A DNA stretch of 64,000 nt from Gemmatimonadota bacterium (GCA_028873845.1 JAPPNO010000104.1:1-64000), one strand, 5' to 3'. Counted from the stretch's first letter, positions 1 to 9,231 are shown. The notes: generated by a model not told the origin, from the sequence alone. Numbers and translations: made by a program.

Positions 1-145
1 CAGCGCGGATGCATCGCCGTTCGAATGCCGGGGGGATTTTGTCCACGGGCTGCTCTAGGGGAGGACAGACAGCGAGGGCCCGGTTGCAGGATGCCGGTCG
101 GACCGGTCCCGGCAACCTGGCCGGCAACCCCGGCCAGCGCCGACG

Positions 146-1180
146 CTAACCCGTCATCGGGGGCACTTCCCGGGGAACCGCGGCCGCCCAGACCCGAAAC
201 GGACCGCGGTCGGCGACCGTGCGAACACGATGGAAGGAGCGGGCCAGGAGACTTCCGGCCGGCAGCCGCTTCTGGGCCACCATGATGAGTTCGCCCCGCC
301 GCGCGAGGATCCGGGGAGCCTCGCGAACCAGCGCCTCGACCGCGCCCAGGTCCTGGGATCCGCCCGCGTGGATCGGGGGATTCGAGACGATGAGGTCGAA
401 AGGTCCCGGTACGGCGCCGAGACCCCGTGCGAGCACACGTTCGCCCGTCGGGACATTCCGCGCCGCCGCGGCCAGCGAGATCGCGTCGTGGTCGAGGAGC
501 ACTGCCTCGGCATCGCCCCCGCCGCGTTCCAGGGCCGCGGCCGCGAGCGGACCGGAGCCTGCGCCGAAATCAAGGATGCGGGCCCCCGGCGGGACAGGCG
601 GCAGACAGTCGATGAGCAGGGCGGTTGCCGGGTCGAGGCGGCCGTGGGCGAAGACGCCGGGGTAGAAGGTCCAGGCACGGGGTCCGGTTCCCCAATCGAT
701 GGGCACCCGGGTCTGCCAGCTGTCGAGGCCGTCCTCGCGGGGCGGAGGCGCGTCCCTCGCTGCGGCCAGGACCCGGCAGCGGCGCTTTGTCAGGACCGTT
801 TCGACTTCGCCGGTGCCGGCCGGAAAGTGCTTCGCGGCCGAACGGATGCCCTCGTTGCCGGCGCCGAAGAGGAAGACGGGCGCGCCGTCCCCGATCCGGG
901 CCGCGGCGGCGTGCAGAAGCATGGCGGCTTCCAGCGAGGACCGCGGCATGCGCACCCAGACCTCGCCGAACGGGCCGGGCGGTGGCCACGCCGTGCACTG
1001 CTGCCCGCGCGAGAGGAAGCGGTGCCAGCGGGTCACCGCGTGCCCGGATTCCTCCAGGGCGCGGGCGAGGTGGGAGGCCGGGTCGGCGAGTACGAGGGCG
1101 GTGGCCGCGGCGGTGCGCGGCCGGGACCGTGCCCACTCGGCGGCCACGGTCGAGGCCACGTCCCCGCGCCCCCGGGTCAT
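146..1180 (-). CDS. RsmC-like class I SAM-dependent methyltransferase
   Basis: Predicted cytosolic RNA methyltransferase of the RsmC/RsmD (MTS) family, which in RsmC makes m2G in 16S rRNA. The 344-residue protein has the usual two-part layout. A divergent N-terminal half runs to about residue 165. The catalytic half opens with the PGVF...LD...LL signature (174-190), then the SAM-binding DFGAGSG (204-210) and the family motif NPPIH (267-271), which corresponds to the NPPFH catalytic loop of RsmC. Length matches RsmC (about 340). It starts with ATG and is separated by about 55 nt from the upstream minus-strand cardiolipin synthase, so the two may share a transcript. The exact substrate base is inferred; another guanine-N2 RNA methyltransferase is possible. 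Confidence 0.8.
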   Translation of the reverse strand: MTRGRGDVASTVAAEWARSRPRTAAATALVLADPASHLARALEESGHAVTRWHRFLSRGQQCTAWPPPGPFGEVWVRMPRSSLEAAMLLHAAAARIGDGAPVFLFGAGNEGIRSAAKHFPAGTGEVETVLTKRRCRVLAAARDAPPPREDGLDSWQTRVPIDWGTGPRAWTFYPGVFAHGRLDPATALLIDCLPPVPPGARILDFGAGSGPLAAAALERGGGDAEAVLLDHDAISLAAAARNVPTGERVLARGLGAVPGPFDLIVSNPPIHAGGSQDLGAVEALVREAPRILARRGELIMVAQKRLPAGSLLARSFHRVRTVADRGPFRVWAAAVPREVPPMTG

Positions 1181-1234
1181 GGCGCCCGCAAGCCCGCGGC
1201 CGTGCGACCCATCACGCGTCCCCGCGCGGGGGCG

Positions 1235-2692
1235 TCACAACAGCGCGCTGACCAGGCCGGCGACGTTCTCCGCCAACCTGCGGGGCCATTGGCGCGCCAC
1301 CCAGCGAGCCGCGTCCACCCGGACGCAGTCCTCCAGGTAGCGCATCTGCAGGAGGCGGAGTTGCGAGGCGAAGTCGGTGTCGTAGATCAGGGTGCTGATC
1401 TCGAAGTTGATCTCGAAGCTGCGCCGGTCGAGGTTGGCGGTGCTGACCAGGGCGAAGTCCCGGTCCACCGTGATGGTCTTGGCGTGCAGGAGCCCCCTGG
1501 TGAACTCGTGCACTTCGGCGCCCGCGTCCAGGAGCGGCTCGTAGAAGCTGCGGCTCGCCAGCGCCACCAGCGGCGAGTCGTTGCGCGCGGGCACCACGAT
1601 GATCGTGCGCACCCCGCGGATGGCCGCCGTGGTGATCGCGGCCAGCGTCCCCTCGTCCGGAACGAAGTAGGGCGTGGTCATGATCAACTCCTCGCGGGCC
1701 ATGTGGATGGCGGATTGAATCACGCGCACGAGCGCCTGGTTCTGCGAGTTCACCCCCGTCCCCACGATCTGCACGATCCGTCCATCCGGGTGTTCCTCGG
1801 GGGTGTAGGCGATCATGTGGTCGAGGTTCTCGGTGGTGTCCATGTACCAGTCCTCGATAAAGAGCGCCTGCAGATCGCGCACGGCCGGTCCCTCGATCCG
1901 CAGGGTCGCGTCCACCCAGGGGGCGAAGCGCGGTTTGGGATGGAAGTTCTCGGAGGCCACGTTGTGGCTGCCCGTGTAGCCCACCCTCCCGTCGACCACC
2001 CCGATCTTGCGGTGGTTGCGCATGTCGAACCGGATCGAGACGATCTGGGTGATCCGGGTCGGTAGCGCGGCCACGACCCGGACGCCGGCGTCCCGCAGTT
2101 CCCGGCAGAGCCGCGACTTGAGGAAGTCGCTGGAACCCACGTTGTCCACCAGCAGGCGGCAGGAAACCTCCCTGTTGCGGGCCCGGATCAACGCAGCCGC
2201 GACAGCCTGTCCCACCTCGTCGTCGAGGTAGATGTAGAAGAGCAGGTGGACGTGCCGCCCGGCGGCGTCGATATCGGCGACCAGCGACTGCACGAAGGAG
2301 TCGGCCGTGGCCAGCAGCGCCAGCCGGTTCCCCTGCCGGGGCAGCGTCTCGTCACCGAGGCGTGCCAGCCGGGCGATCGACTCCGTGCCCCACGGGACGA
2401 CGGTGTTCCGCGAAGTGGCGCTCCAGGCCTTCCGCACAACCGTGCGGATGTTCCTCTGGATGGTGCGATGCCGTCGTTTGCGGCGACTCCCGGTACGCAC
2501 CTCGCCCACGGCCAGATACAGGACGATACCCGCAACCGGCAGCACGACGATCACCAGGATCCAGGCCAGGGAGGAAGGCTGGCGCACGCGCGGCCGCAGG
2601 AGAACGAAGACCACGAACACCGCGTTGACCACGAAAAGGGCCGCGGCGGAAGCGAAGGCTGCGAGTGCGTTGAAAGCGTCCAGCATGGCCAT
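1235..2692 (-). CDS. cls: Cardiolipin synthase (phospholipase D superfamily)
   Basis: Makes cardiolipin from phosphatidylglycerol (or PG plus another phospholipid) at the inner membrane. The 485-residue protein shows the standard bacterial Cls layout: two N-terminal membrane helices (about 8-32 and 42-64), a basic linker, then two phospholipase-D domains, each with an HxKxxxxD motif. The first has H227, K229 and D234; the second has H403, K405 and D410. The conserved GSHN and TANLD strings follow the two motifs as expected. Two start codons (ATG GCC ATG) lie close together and no strong Shine-Dalgarno is visible, so the start could be two codons later. Length is normal for the family. I see nothing unusual in it. 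Confidence 0.93.
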   Translation of the reverse strand: MAMLDAFNALAAFASAAALFVVNAVFVVFVLLRPRVRQPSSLAWILVIVVLPVAGIVLYLAVGEVRTGSRRKRRHRTIQRNIRTVVRKAWSATSRNTVVPWGTESIARLARLGDETLPRQGNRLALLATADSFVQSLVADIDAAGRHVHLLFYIYLDDEVGQAVAAALIRARNREVSCRLLVDNVGSSDFLKSRLCRELRDAGVRVVAALPTRITQIVSIRFDMRNHRKIGVVDGRVGYTGSHNVASENFHPKPRFAPWVDATLRIEGPAVRDLQALFIEDWYMDTTENLDHMIAYTPEEHPDGRIVQIVGTGVNSQNQALVRVIQSAIHMAREELIMTTPYFVPDEGTLAAITTAAIRGVRTIIVVPARNDSPLVALASRSFYEPLLDAGAEVHEFTRGLLHAKTITVDRDFALVSTANLDRRSFEINFEISTLIYDTDFASQLRLLQMRYLEDCVRVDAARWVARQWPRRLAENVAGLVSALL

Positions 2693-2796
2693 GTCAAGGT
2701 GGAGGACCGGGGACCGGGGAAGCTACGTCCGCGACGTCACGGACTCTTCAGGCGCCGGCGCCGGCAAGGTCGGTTCCGGCCGGCGATCCGCCCCGC

Positions 2797-3450
2797 CTAC
2801 CCGCCCCGCGGGGGCATGATCATGATGTGTGCCCCGGGGGTTCCCTTCATCATCAGCCAGGGCCCGCCCTCCTGGGGTTGCAGGGAAAGGCCGGTGCTCT
2901 GCGGAGTCGCGTCCGGAACGTAGATAACCCACCGCACCCTTCCCTCGGCCGTACCGGTCTCGGAATCCCAGCTGCCGTCGAAGATGTATTGGGTGGCCGA
3001 CATGACCGGCATCCGGAGCGTCCCGGCGCGCATCTCCTCGAACCGGATCCCGTAGCGGTCTTCGCGCGAAGCCCCCTCCGCGTCCAGCTCGCGGCCGCGG
3101 GCGAAGTACGGTTCCAGCGATTCATGGTAGCACGAGCTGGAGAAGTTCTCACGCGCGGGGTTCGACGACAGGCAGACCAGGTCGTTCGTGCCCGCGCGCA
3201 GCTCCACCACGCTGCCGTCGGTGGCGTATCCCAGAATACGGGCGCCTTCGGCCTTGTCCTCCGGCGCGGCGGCCAGAGCCTGCGCGATCTGTTCTTCCGG
3301 GTTCGCGACCTGGGACGACGCGCAACTCCAGGTGCCGGACAAGGCCAGCAGGGTCAGGGCCGACACTCCGTGGAACAGTCCGCGGGAGCCCGTCGCCGGC
3401 CGGCTGCCACAGGAATTCGCTCCGCGGAACATCGGGGTAGGGGGCTTCAT
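2797..3450 (-). CDS. Secreted or lipid-anchored protein of unknown function
   Basis: No function recognised. The open frame extends further upstream, but the ATG at 3450 is preceded by a good Shine-Dalgarno (AGGGAG, about 7 nt away) and is followed by an N-terminus that looks like a signal: a hydrophobic stretch at about residues 28-40 ending in a Cys-containing segment (TWSCASS). The lipobox is poor, so a cleaved secretory signal is equally possible. The mature part (about 175 residues) contains two conserved-looking Cys in a CLSS...SSCYHE segment, which may form a disulfide, and ends in a Gly-Pro-rich tail (PGAHIMI...PPRGG). It lies between cardiolipin synthase and a divergently transcribed serine hydrolase. 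The extracytoplasmic location is inferred from the N-terminus only. Confidence 0.7.
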   Translation of the reverse strand: MKPPTPMFRGANSCGSRPATGSRGLFHGVSALTLLALSGTWSCASSQVANPEEQIAQALAAAPEDKAEGARILGYATDGSVVELRAGTNDLVCLSSNPARENFSSSCYHESLEPYFARGRELDAEGASREDRYGIRFEEMRAGTLRMPVMSATQYIFDGSWDSETGTAEGRVRWVIYVPDATPQSTGLSLQPQEGGPWLMMKGTPGAHIMIMPPRGG

Positions 3451-3744
3451 GTTCAATCTCCCTGGTCGAATCGAGGGTGTGGTTCGGTGGATGCTGCGGG
3501 GCAACCCGCCAGCGGCGTCCAACATTCCCATGACATGGGTGGTTGCGCCAGAGGCACGCGCGTCCGGCCGTCGGGCGGACGCCCGCCTTCGTCGCGACCG
3601 CTCCGGGCACACTCGCTGGCGCCCGTTGGCCCGCGCGTACAGTTTTCAGTGCTCCTGGGCACTCGTTGGGCCTTGGCAGGGGAGACCCCCTTCGTGCGAC
3701 ATACTCCCGCTCATCTCGCCCCGCGCGGCCGTGGCGCCCGTTCC

Positions 3745-4851
3745 ATGCCGGGTGCGCCACCCCGCTGCGGGCTGCTGACCGCCGGGCTCCTTCTTGCGGC
3801 GTGCGGCGGCGAGACGGTAGTGCCGGAGTTCACCGGGGAGCCGAATGTCGATCTGGCGTTGCCGTGGGCCACCGCGTCGGTCGCCCAGGCGGGAGGCTCC
3901 GCGGAGATGGTGGAGGACGGTCTTGAGCGGGCGCGCGAAAACGAGCGACTGCTCAGCATGCTGGTCGTGAAGAGCGGGCGGCTGGTCGTCGAGGAGTACT
4001 TCGGCAACGCGGCGCGGGAGGATCTGCACGATGTGCGCTCCGTGACCAAGAGTGTCGTCTCGGCGCTCACCGGGCTGGTGATCGAGCGGGGCGACATCGC
4101 CGGCGTCGAGGATCCCATCGGCGGCTACCTCGACACGCTCGTCAGTGACCTGGAACCCGAGAAGGCCGCGATCACGATCGAGCACCTCCTGAACATGGCG
4201 AGCGGCCTGGAGTGGGACGAGTCCGGCGGGTTCGGCGACTACACCGACTGGATCCGGTCGGATGACCGTCTCGGCTACGTCCTCGGCAAGCCCCTCGTTG
4301 AAGTGCCCGGGGCGCAGTACAACTACAACTCCGGAGCGGTGCACGTGCTGGGCGTCGTGCTGGAACAGGCCACGGGCACGCCGCTGCCCGAACTCGCCGA
4401 CGAGCTGCTGTTCAGTCGCATCGGCATCTCGAGAAGTCGCTGGGAGCCGTTTCCCGAGGGGTTCCACAACGGGGGCGCGGGACTCGATCTGCGTCCCCGG
4501 GACCTGGCCCGCTTCGGGCAGCTCTTCCTCCAGCAGGGTGAAAGCGCCGGAAGCCCGGTCCTTCCCCGGGAATGGGTTGCCCGTTCATCGGTCCCGTATT
4601 TCGGCTGGCGCTTCAACCTCGGGAAACTGACGGGCATCTCGTACGGTTTCCTCTGGTGGGTCGTGCCGGGGACTTCAGGGCCGCTGTACTTCGCCTGGGG
4701 GTTCGGGGGCCAGTACGTGGTCGTCGTGCCCGAACTCTACCTGGTGGTCGTCACGACCAACAACTGGCGCGGCGTCGGTGCGGCCGCCGGTCGCTACGAG
4801 CGCCAGACGATGGATGTGCTGGTGGACTACATCATTCCGGCGTTCCGCTGA
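3745..4851 (+). CDS. Serine hydrolase lipoprotein, class C beta-lactamase/DD-peptidase fold
   Basis: Predicted lipid-anchored serine hydrolase of the beta-lactamase-related (PF00144-type) family; its members include esterases, DD-peptidases and D-aminopeptidases. The chosen ATG gives 368 residues with a short signal ending in a canonical lipobox (LLLAAC). The nucleophile motif SxxK is visible as SVTK, followed by the second motif in the form YNYNSG...LG and a C-terminal WGFGG that takes the place of the HxG/KTG third motif. The upstream open frame is much longer (it begins near 2827), but its N-terminal part is Arg/Gly-rich non-coding sequence antisense to the preceding gene. No clear ribosome site is seen. 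Whether it acts on peptidoglycan, peptides or esters cannot be told from the sequence. Confidence 0.85.
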   Translation: MPGAPPRCGLLTAGLLLAACGGETVVPEFTGEPNVDLALPWATASVAQAGGSAEMVEDGLERARENERLLSMLVVKSGRLVVEEYFGNAAREDLHDVRSVTKSVVSALTGLVIERGDIAGVEDPIGGYLDTLVSDLEPEKAAITIEHLLNMASGLEWDESGGFGDYTDWIRSDDRLGYVLGKPLVEVPGAQYNYNSGAVHVLGVVLEQATGTPLPELADELLFSRIGISRSRWEPFPEGFHNGGAGLDLRPRDLARFGQLFLQQGESAGSPVLPREWVARSSVPYFGWRFNLGKLTGISYGFLWWVVPGTSGPLYFAWGFGGQYVVVVPELYLVVVTTNNWRGVGAAAGRYERQTMDVLVDYIIPAFR

Positions 4852-4867
4852 CCGGCCCCGCAAGGGT

Positions 4868-5395
4868 TCACCCCGCGAAGCGCAGGATCAGGGGCGAATG
4901 GGCCTCCGCCTCGAGAAACCGCAGCAGTCCGGCCCGGGTGACGGTCGTGGTCCTCGAGTTGTCCAGCGGGTGGAAGTTGAGCGGCTCCCGTTCCAGGAGG
5001 TCGGCGTCGAGTGCCACGCGCACGATCCCGGTGACGTCGTTCAGGATGGCGAAGGGCGATACGGACCCGGGCCGGATCCCCAGGTATCCCGCGAGCCGGC
5101 GCCGGCTGCAGAAGGTCAACCGGCCGGTTCCCAGCTCCCCGGCCAGCCACTTCAGGTCGAGTTGCCTGTCGCTGAGGCACGAGACCAGCCAGTGCCGTTC
5201 CTTCTTGTCACGCACGAAGAGGTTCTTGGAGTGGGCCCCCGGTATGCGGCCGCGCAGTCGGACGGCCTCCTCCACGGTGAACACCGGATCGTGCCGCATG
5301 GTCCGGTGGGCGATGCCGAGTTCGTCGAGACGGAGAAAGAGGTCGCGCGGGCCCCTGGGAACTTCGCCGCCGATCAGGTGTGGAATGTCGTTCAG
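4868..5395 (-). CDS. proX: ProX/YbaK-type aminoacyl-tRNA editing deacylase
   Basis: Stand-alone editing domain of the YbaK/ProX/INS family, expected to hydrolyse mischarged Ala- or Cys-tRNA(Pro) in the cytosol. The visible body matches the family: the DLFLRLDELGI start of the fold, PVFTVEEA, the Lys-containing HSKNLFVRDKK substrate loop, and the late GSVSPFAILND segment typical of ProX. Length (about 175) suits the single-domain form. The start is the problem. The frame stays open far upstream but there overlaps the two plus-strand genes, and no ATG or GTG lies just before the domain. The CTG at 5395 (with GGGAA upstream) or a nearby non-standard codon is the best guess. It is transcribed divergently from the lipoprotein at 5528. 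Confidence 0.85.
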   Translation of the reverse strand: MNDIPHLIGGEVPRGPRDLFLRLDELGIAHRTMRHDPVFTVEEAVRLRGRIPGAHSKNLFVRDKKERHWLVSCLSDRQLDLKWLAGELGTGRLTFCSRRRLAGYLGIRPGSVSPFAILNDVTGIVRVALDADLLEREPLNFHPLDNSRTTTVTRAGLLRFLEAEAHSPLILRFAG

Positions 5396-5527
5396 GGATC
5401 GTTCCCGGCTTCTGGTGTATACAAATGCGAAACCGTATGTTGTTGAATGTCCCTCCTGTTGTCCAAGGGTGCGCGGAACAGCGGGCGGCGCACCCCGAAC
5501 GAATCCCGCCCCTGTTTGGAGGTTTCG

Positions 5528-5977
5528 GTGTTGATTCTGAATCCAGGGCGAATCGGTTTGCGCGGTGCCGCGGCAGCCGTGACAGCGGCCGTTCTCGTGG
5601 CGGGTTGCGGCGAGGAACCGATCGAGCCGGATGAAACGCCCCCCGACCTGTCCGGCTCGTACACGCTCGTGTCCTTCTATGTGCCCCTGGCGGGGGACAC
5701 GCTCAGGCCGCCGGACGTCAGCGGCTCGTTCTGGCTGGACCAGACCAGCGTGGTGGGGCAGGAAGCCATGGGGACGCTCGACACCCTGAGCATCACGTTC
5801 CCCGGGGGCAGCCAGAACGGCAAGGGGTTGTACAGGAACCGATTCGACGGTTCGTGGGAGCAGGAGATGACGACGGGGTTCCAGTTCCTGGGAACTTATA
5901 CCCTCCAGGGCAACACACTGACCGTTGAGGTCACCGAGCCGGAATTCGCCCTTTCGACCACCGTGTGGCGGAAGTAG
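5528..5977 (+). CDS. Small lipocalin-like lipoprotein
   Basis: Short lipoprotein of unknown function (about 149 residues). A strong Shine-Dalgarno (GGAGG, 5518-5522) sits just before adjacent GTG and TTG codons; either could start, and both give a signal ending in a good lipobox (VLVAGC). The mature chain has alternating beta-like segments of the form SGSYTL...SGSFWL...GTYTL...GNTLTVEV, which resembles small lipocalin-like barrel proteins common in this kind of genome. It ends 4 nt before the start of the TonB-dependent receptor, so the two are almost certainly translated from one mRNA. A role in binding or presenting the receptor's ligand is a reasonable inference, but nothing in the sequence proves it. 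Confidence 0.8.
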   Translation: MLILNPGRIGLRGAAAAVTAAVLVAGCGEEPIEPDETPPDLSGSYTLVSFYVPLAGDTLRPPDVSGSFWLDQTSVVGQEAMGTLDTLSITFPGGSQNGKGLYRNRFDGSWEQEMTTGFQFLGTYTLQGNTLTVEVTEPEFALSTTVWRK

Positions 5978-5981
5978 CACC

Positions 5982-8147
5982 GTGCACCGGACCGGTCGAC
6001 GCGGAACGCCGGCCTGGCTGTGGATGGGGGCGCTGCTCCTGCCCGCGTCACTCGGTGCGCAGGAGCCGCCCGCCATACGCGGAATCGTGATCAATGGCGA
6101 GACCGGCGACCCGGTCGCCGGCGCGAGCGTCCTGATCCGTGCCACACCTCTACGCGCATCCACCGCCGAGGACGGCAGCTTCGCCATCACGCCGCTCGCC
6201 GCGGGCACCTACACCCTCGTGGTGGCGGCGGACGGGTTCCGCACCGCCGAACGTTCGATCCAGCCGATGGCGGCGGAGGATCCACCGATCCGCATCGAAC
6301 TGGAGCGGCGCCTCTTCGAGGTTCCGGGCCTCACCGTCACCGCCAACCGCGGAACCCGCCCGGGCGACGCGCCCACCAGCGTCGCGGTCGTCAGCGGCGA
6401 CGAACTGGAGCGGCGCAACGTCACCGGTCTCGACGAGGCGCTGCCCTTCGCCCAGGGTGTGACCTTCAACGCCGGAGAGATGGACATCCGCGGCTCCAGC
6501 GGCATCTCCCGGGGCGTGGGCAGCCGGGTGCTGATGCTGCTCGACGGGCACCGCACGCTGGGGGGCGTAACTTCGGCCATCGACTTCGGGGTCTTGCCGA
6601 TTCTCGACGTGGAGCGCATCGAGATCGTCAAGGGGCCCCACTCGACGCTGTGGGGCTCCAACGCTCTGGGGGGCGTCGTCAACGTGATCACGCGGCCTCC
6701 GCTGGGCGGCACCCGCACAGTCGTGCGCGGATACTACGGTCTCTTCGATACCCCGGTTCACCTCGACTTCTCCGACGAGCGTCTCAGCATGCGGGGGATC
6801 CAGGTTCAGCATTCCCAGAAGATCGGGAGCGCCCATGCCACGGTCTTCCTGGGGCGCGAGGGATCCGACGGTTTTCGGCAGAATGGCGAGATGGACCGCT
6901 GGCACGTGCGCGGGAAGGCGATCTTCCGCGCCGAGTCGGCCGCGCCGTGGGAGTTCTTCGCGACCTGGAAGCTTCAGGACCTCCAGGAGTTCTTCACCTG
7001 GGCGTCGCCGGAGCGTCCCCTGGAGGTCGATCCGGTCTATCTGGATGACTGGAAGCGGGATTCGGACCTGATCGTGGGTCTCACGGCCAGACCTCTGGTC
7101 ACCCCGCGGGTAAGTATGGAGTTGCGTCCACAGGTCCAGCACGTTCGAACGCAGAACCATTTTCACGACAGCGACGACTACCACCGTTCCACGCGGTACG
7201 GCTCCGATCTGCAACTGTCCCTCTATACGGGCGGCCGGCACACGGTCACACTCGGAGGAGAGGCGGCGTTCACGGGTGTGTCGTCGAACTTCCTGGAACC
7301 GAACCCCGGCGTCACGGATCTGGCACTGTTCGCACAGGACGAAATCGATTTCTCCGAGCAGGTTCACGGGTCCATCGGATTGCGTTTCGACACGCACAGG
7401 GCGTCGTTCGTCGAGAACGATCTTGCCTTCAATCCCAAGATCGGGGTCGTCTACCGGCCCTCCGACCGCTTGAGCCTGCGCACTTCGCTGAGCCGCGGCT
7501 ACCGGGCCCCGAGCGTGTCCGAGCAGTTCACGTCCACGACCGTCTTCGGCTTCCGGGTCGTCCCGAACCTGGAATTGCGCGGCGAGTCGGCCTGGGCGGG
7601 CGAGATCGGCGCCACCGCATCATCGCCCGGCGACCGCCTCTGGTTCGATGCGGGCGTCTTCTGGAGCGAGTACTCCGGGCTCATCGAGGTGGCGCTGGCT
7701 CCGGGTGAGGCGGAGCTCTTCACCTTCCAGTTCAGCAACGTGTCCGAAGCCAGAATCCGGGGACTCGACACGGGCGTGCGCGTCGGCGTGATACCGAACC
7801 GGCTCAACCTGGGCACGAACTACCTCTTCCTCGACTCGAGGGATCTCGAATCCGGCAAGCGGCTCGCCTACCGGTCGCGTCACAACCTCACCACGACCCT
7901 GTCGGCGTGGGGGGACGCGGTCGGCCTGGACATGCGCTATCGAACCCGGCCCGAGGTGGTGCTCGCGTACCCGCTCGACGAACGGGGCGACGTGACGCTG
8001 GTCGACCTGCGCCTGAACTTCGAGGTCATGAACGTCGACGTGCAGACCAAGGTCGCCAATCTCCTCCAGGCGGAATACGTGGACATCCAGGAACGGAACC
8101 CGGGGGCTTCGCGGAGCTTTCGCGTGACCGTGACATCGCGCTTTTGA
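5982..8147 (+). CDS. TonB-dependent outer-membrane receptor
   Basis: Outer-membrane gated channel for a siderophore, cobalamin or other large ligand, powered by TonB. Domains in order: signal peptide ending near SLGAQ, a carboxypeptidase-regulatory-like beta-sandwich (about 25-105, beginning RGIVINGETGDPVAGASV), a plug domain (about 112-235, with the VLMLLDGHR and GPHSTLWGSNALGGVVNVIT signatures), then a 22-strand barrel ending in an aromatic residue (SRF), as outer-membrane proteins do. Total about 721 residues, similar to BtuB/CirA-type receptors. GTG at 5982 is preferred because it puts the signal peptide at the N-terminus; an ATG at 5925 would overlap the upstream lipoprotein. The lipoprotein before it and the rhodanese after it are likely operon partners. 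Ligand unknown. Confidence 0.92.
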   Translation: MHRTGRRGTPAWLWMGALLLPASLGAQEPPAIRGIVINGETGDPVAGASVLIRATPLRASTAEDGSFAITPLAAGTYTLVVAADGFRTAERSIQPMAAEDPPIRIELERRLFEVPGLTVTANRGTRPGDAPTSVAVVSGDELERRNVTGLDEALPFAQGVTFNAGEMDIRGSSGISRGVGSRVLMLLDGHRTLGGVTSAIDFGVLPILDVERIEIVKGPHSTLWGSNALGGVVNVITRPPLGGTRTVVRGYYGLFDTPVHLDFSDERLSMRGIQVQHSQKIGSAHATVFLGREGSDGFRQNGEMDRWHVRGKAIFRAESAAPWEFFATWKLQDLQEFFTWASPERPLEVDPVYLDDWKRDSDLIVGLTARPLVTPRVSMELRPQVQHVRTQNHFHDSDDYHRSTRYGSDLQLSLYTGGRHTVTLGGEAAFTGVSSNFLEPNPGVTDLALFAQDEIDFSEQVHGSIGLRFDTHRASFVENDLAFNPKIGVVYRPSDRLSLRTSLSRGYRAPSVSEQFTSTTVFGFRVVPNLELRGESAWAGEIGATASSPGDRLWFDAGVFWSEYSGLIEVALAPGEAELFTFQFSNVSEARIRGLDTGVRVGVIPNRLNLGTNYLFLDSRDLESGKRLAYRSRHNLTTTLSAWGDAVGLDMRYRTRPEVVLAYPLDERGDVTLVDLRLNFEVMNVDVQTKVANLLQAEYVDIQERNPGASRSFRVTVTSRF

Positions 8148-8167
8148 CGGCGGATCGGCGGCCCCCC

Positions 8168-9181
8168 TTGACCCGGATCGCTGTTTCGCGCGCGCCGCCG
8201 TGGCGGGGCGCCGCTGCTGAGCGGCCGGGCACCTCGCGTCGCCGGACCGCCATGGTGGTCCCACTCCTCGCGGCCGCCTGCCTGTTCCCGCCCGCTTCGG
8301 CCCCGGCTCAGGCACCGGCCCTGCAGACCGCCCCCGTCGATCCCCTGGTCGAGGCCGCCTGGCTGCTCGACCACATCGGCGACGACGACGTGGTGGTCCT
8401 TCACATGGAGCGCAGGTCGGGCCGGTTCGAGCAGGAGCACATCGCCGGCGCGCGTCCACTCCGCTTCGATGAGATCGCGTGGGCAGGGGAGGAGGGGTGG
8501 ATCGCCCAGTTCCGGGACCGGGACGAGATCGTGGCGGCCTTGCGGCGCGCCGGAGTCGGCCGGGACTCGCGCGTCGTCATCTACGGCGCGAGCATGACCG
8601 CGACCGCGCGCACCTGGGTCACCTTCGACCTGCTGGGCCTGGGGGACCGGGCTTTCGTGCTGGACGGCGGGATGACCGCGTGGAAGGCCGCGGGGGGTGC
8701 GGTGGAGAACGGACCCGCCGCCGCCGTGGAACCGGGTGACGTCGTCGCCGCCGAACCGGCCGACTTTCGTGTTTCCGCCGACTGGATCCACGCGCGCCTG
8801 GGCGACGAGTCGCTGGTCCTGCTCGACGCCCGTCCCGACGACGAGTATACGGGCGAGGACGGGGGGCTGGGGGACGGGGGACGGCCCGGGCACATTCCCG
8901 GTGCCGCGCAGCTTTACTGGGAGGAACTGATGGACCCGGACAACAACACGCGGTTCCTGCCTCGCGACGAGGTCGCCAGGGTCCTGGAGCGGCACGGGGC
9001 CGGGGCAGGCAAGACCCACGTGGTCTACTGCATGATCGGCATGCGGGCCAGTGTGGACTACATGGCCGCGCGCATGACGGGTCTGGACGTGTACTTCTAC
9101 GACGGCAGCTGGCGCGACTGGGGGGACCGGGTGGATCTGCCGACCGAGATGGGGCGGGATCCGCGGAACGGGTGGCGGTAG
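8168..9181 (+). CDS. Exported two-domain rhodanese (sulfurtransferase)
   Basis: Thiosulfate/3-mercaptopyruvate sulfurtransferase of the tandem rhodanese type. The N-terminal rhodanese domain is the structural, inactive copy, with a Gly-Ala string where the catalytic loop should be. The C-terminal domain carries the catalytic cysteine in YCMIGMRAS. A signal peptide precedes the first domain: an Arg-rich n-region (SRRRTA), a hydrophobic core and an AQA cleavage site. So the enzyme should act in the periplasm, which is where SseA-like enzymes are not usually found. The TTG at 8168 keeps the basic n-region; the ATG at 8252 would remove it and is the alternative. It follows the TonB-dependent receptor by about 20 nt and is probably co-transcribed. 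The physiological sulfur donor and acceptor are unknown. Confidence 0.85.
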   Translation: MTRIAVSRAPPWRGAAAERPGTSRRRTAMVVPLLAAACLFPPASAPAQAPALQTAPVDPLVEAAWLLDHIGDDDVVVLHMERRSGRFEQEHIAGARPLRFDEIAWAGEEGWIAQFRDRDEIVAALRRAGVGRDSRVVIYGASMTATARTWVTFDLLGLGDRAFVLDGGMTAWKAAGGAVENGPAAAVEPGDVVAAEPADFRVSADWIHARLGDESLVLLDARPDDEYTGEDGGLGDGGRPGHIPGAAQLYWEELMDPDNNTRFLPRDEVARVLERHGAGAGKTHVVYCMIGMRASVDYMAARMTGLDVYFYDGSWRDWGDRVDLPTEMGRDPRNGWR

Positions 9182-9231
9182 GGGTCCGAAGGCAACCGGT
9201 AGGGCACGCAACCAAAGTCCCAAGTCTCAAC

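Noticed and set aside
1-145. Possible gene at the left edge
   Set aside because: The 86-residue frame there is Pro/Arg/Gly-rich, overlaps the methyltransferase 3' end and has no ribosome site.
2827-3744. Long N-terminal extension of the serine hydrolase frame
   Set aside because: It is antisense to the secreted protein at 2797-3450 and lacks signal or domain features; the ATG at 3745 gives a proper lipoprotein signal.
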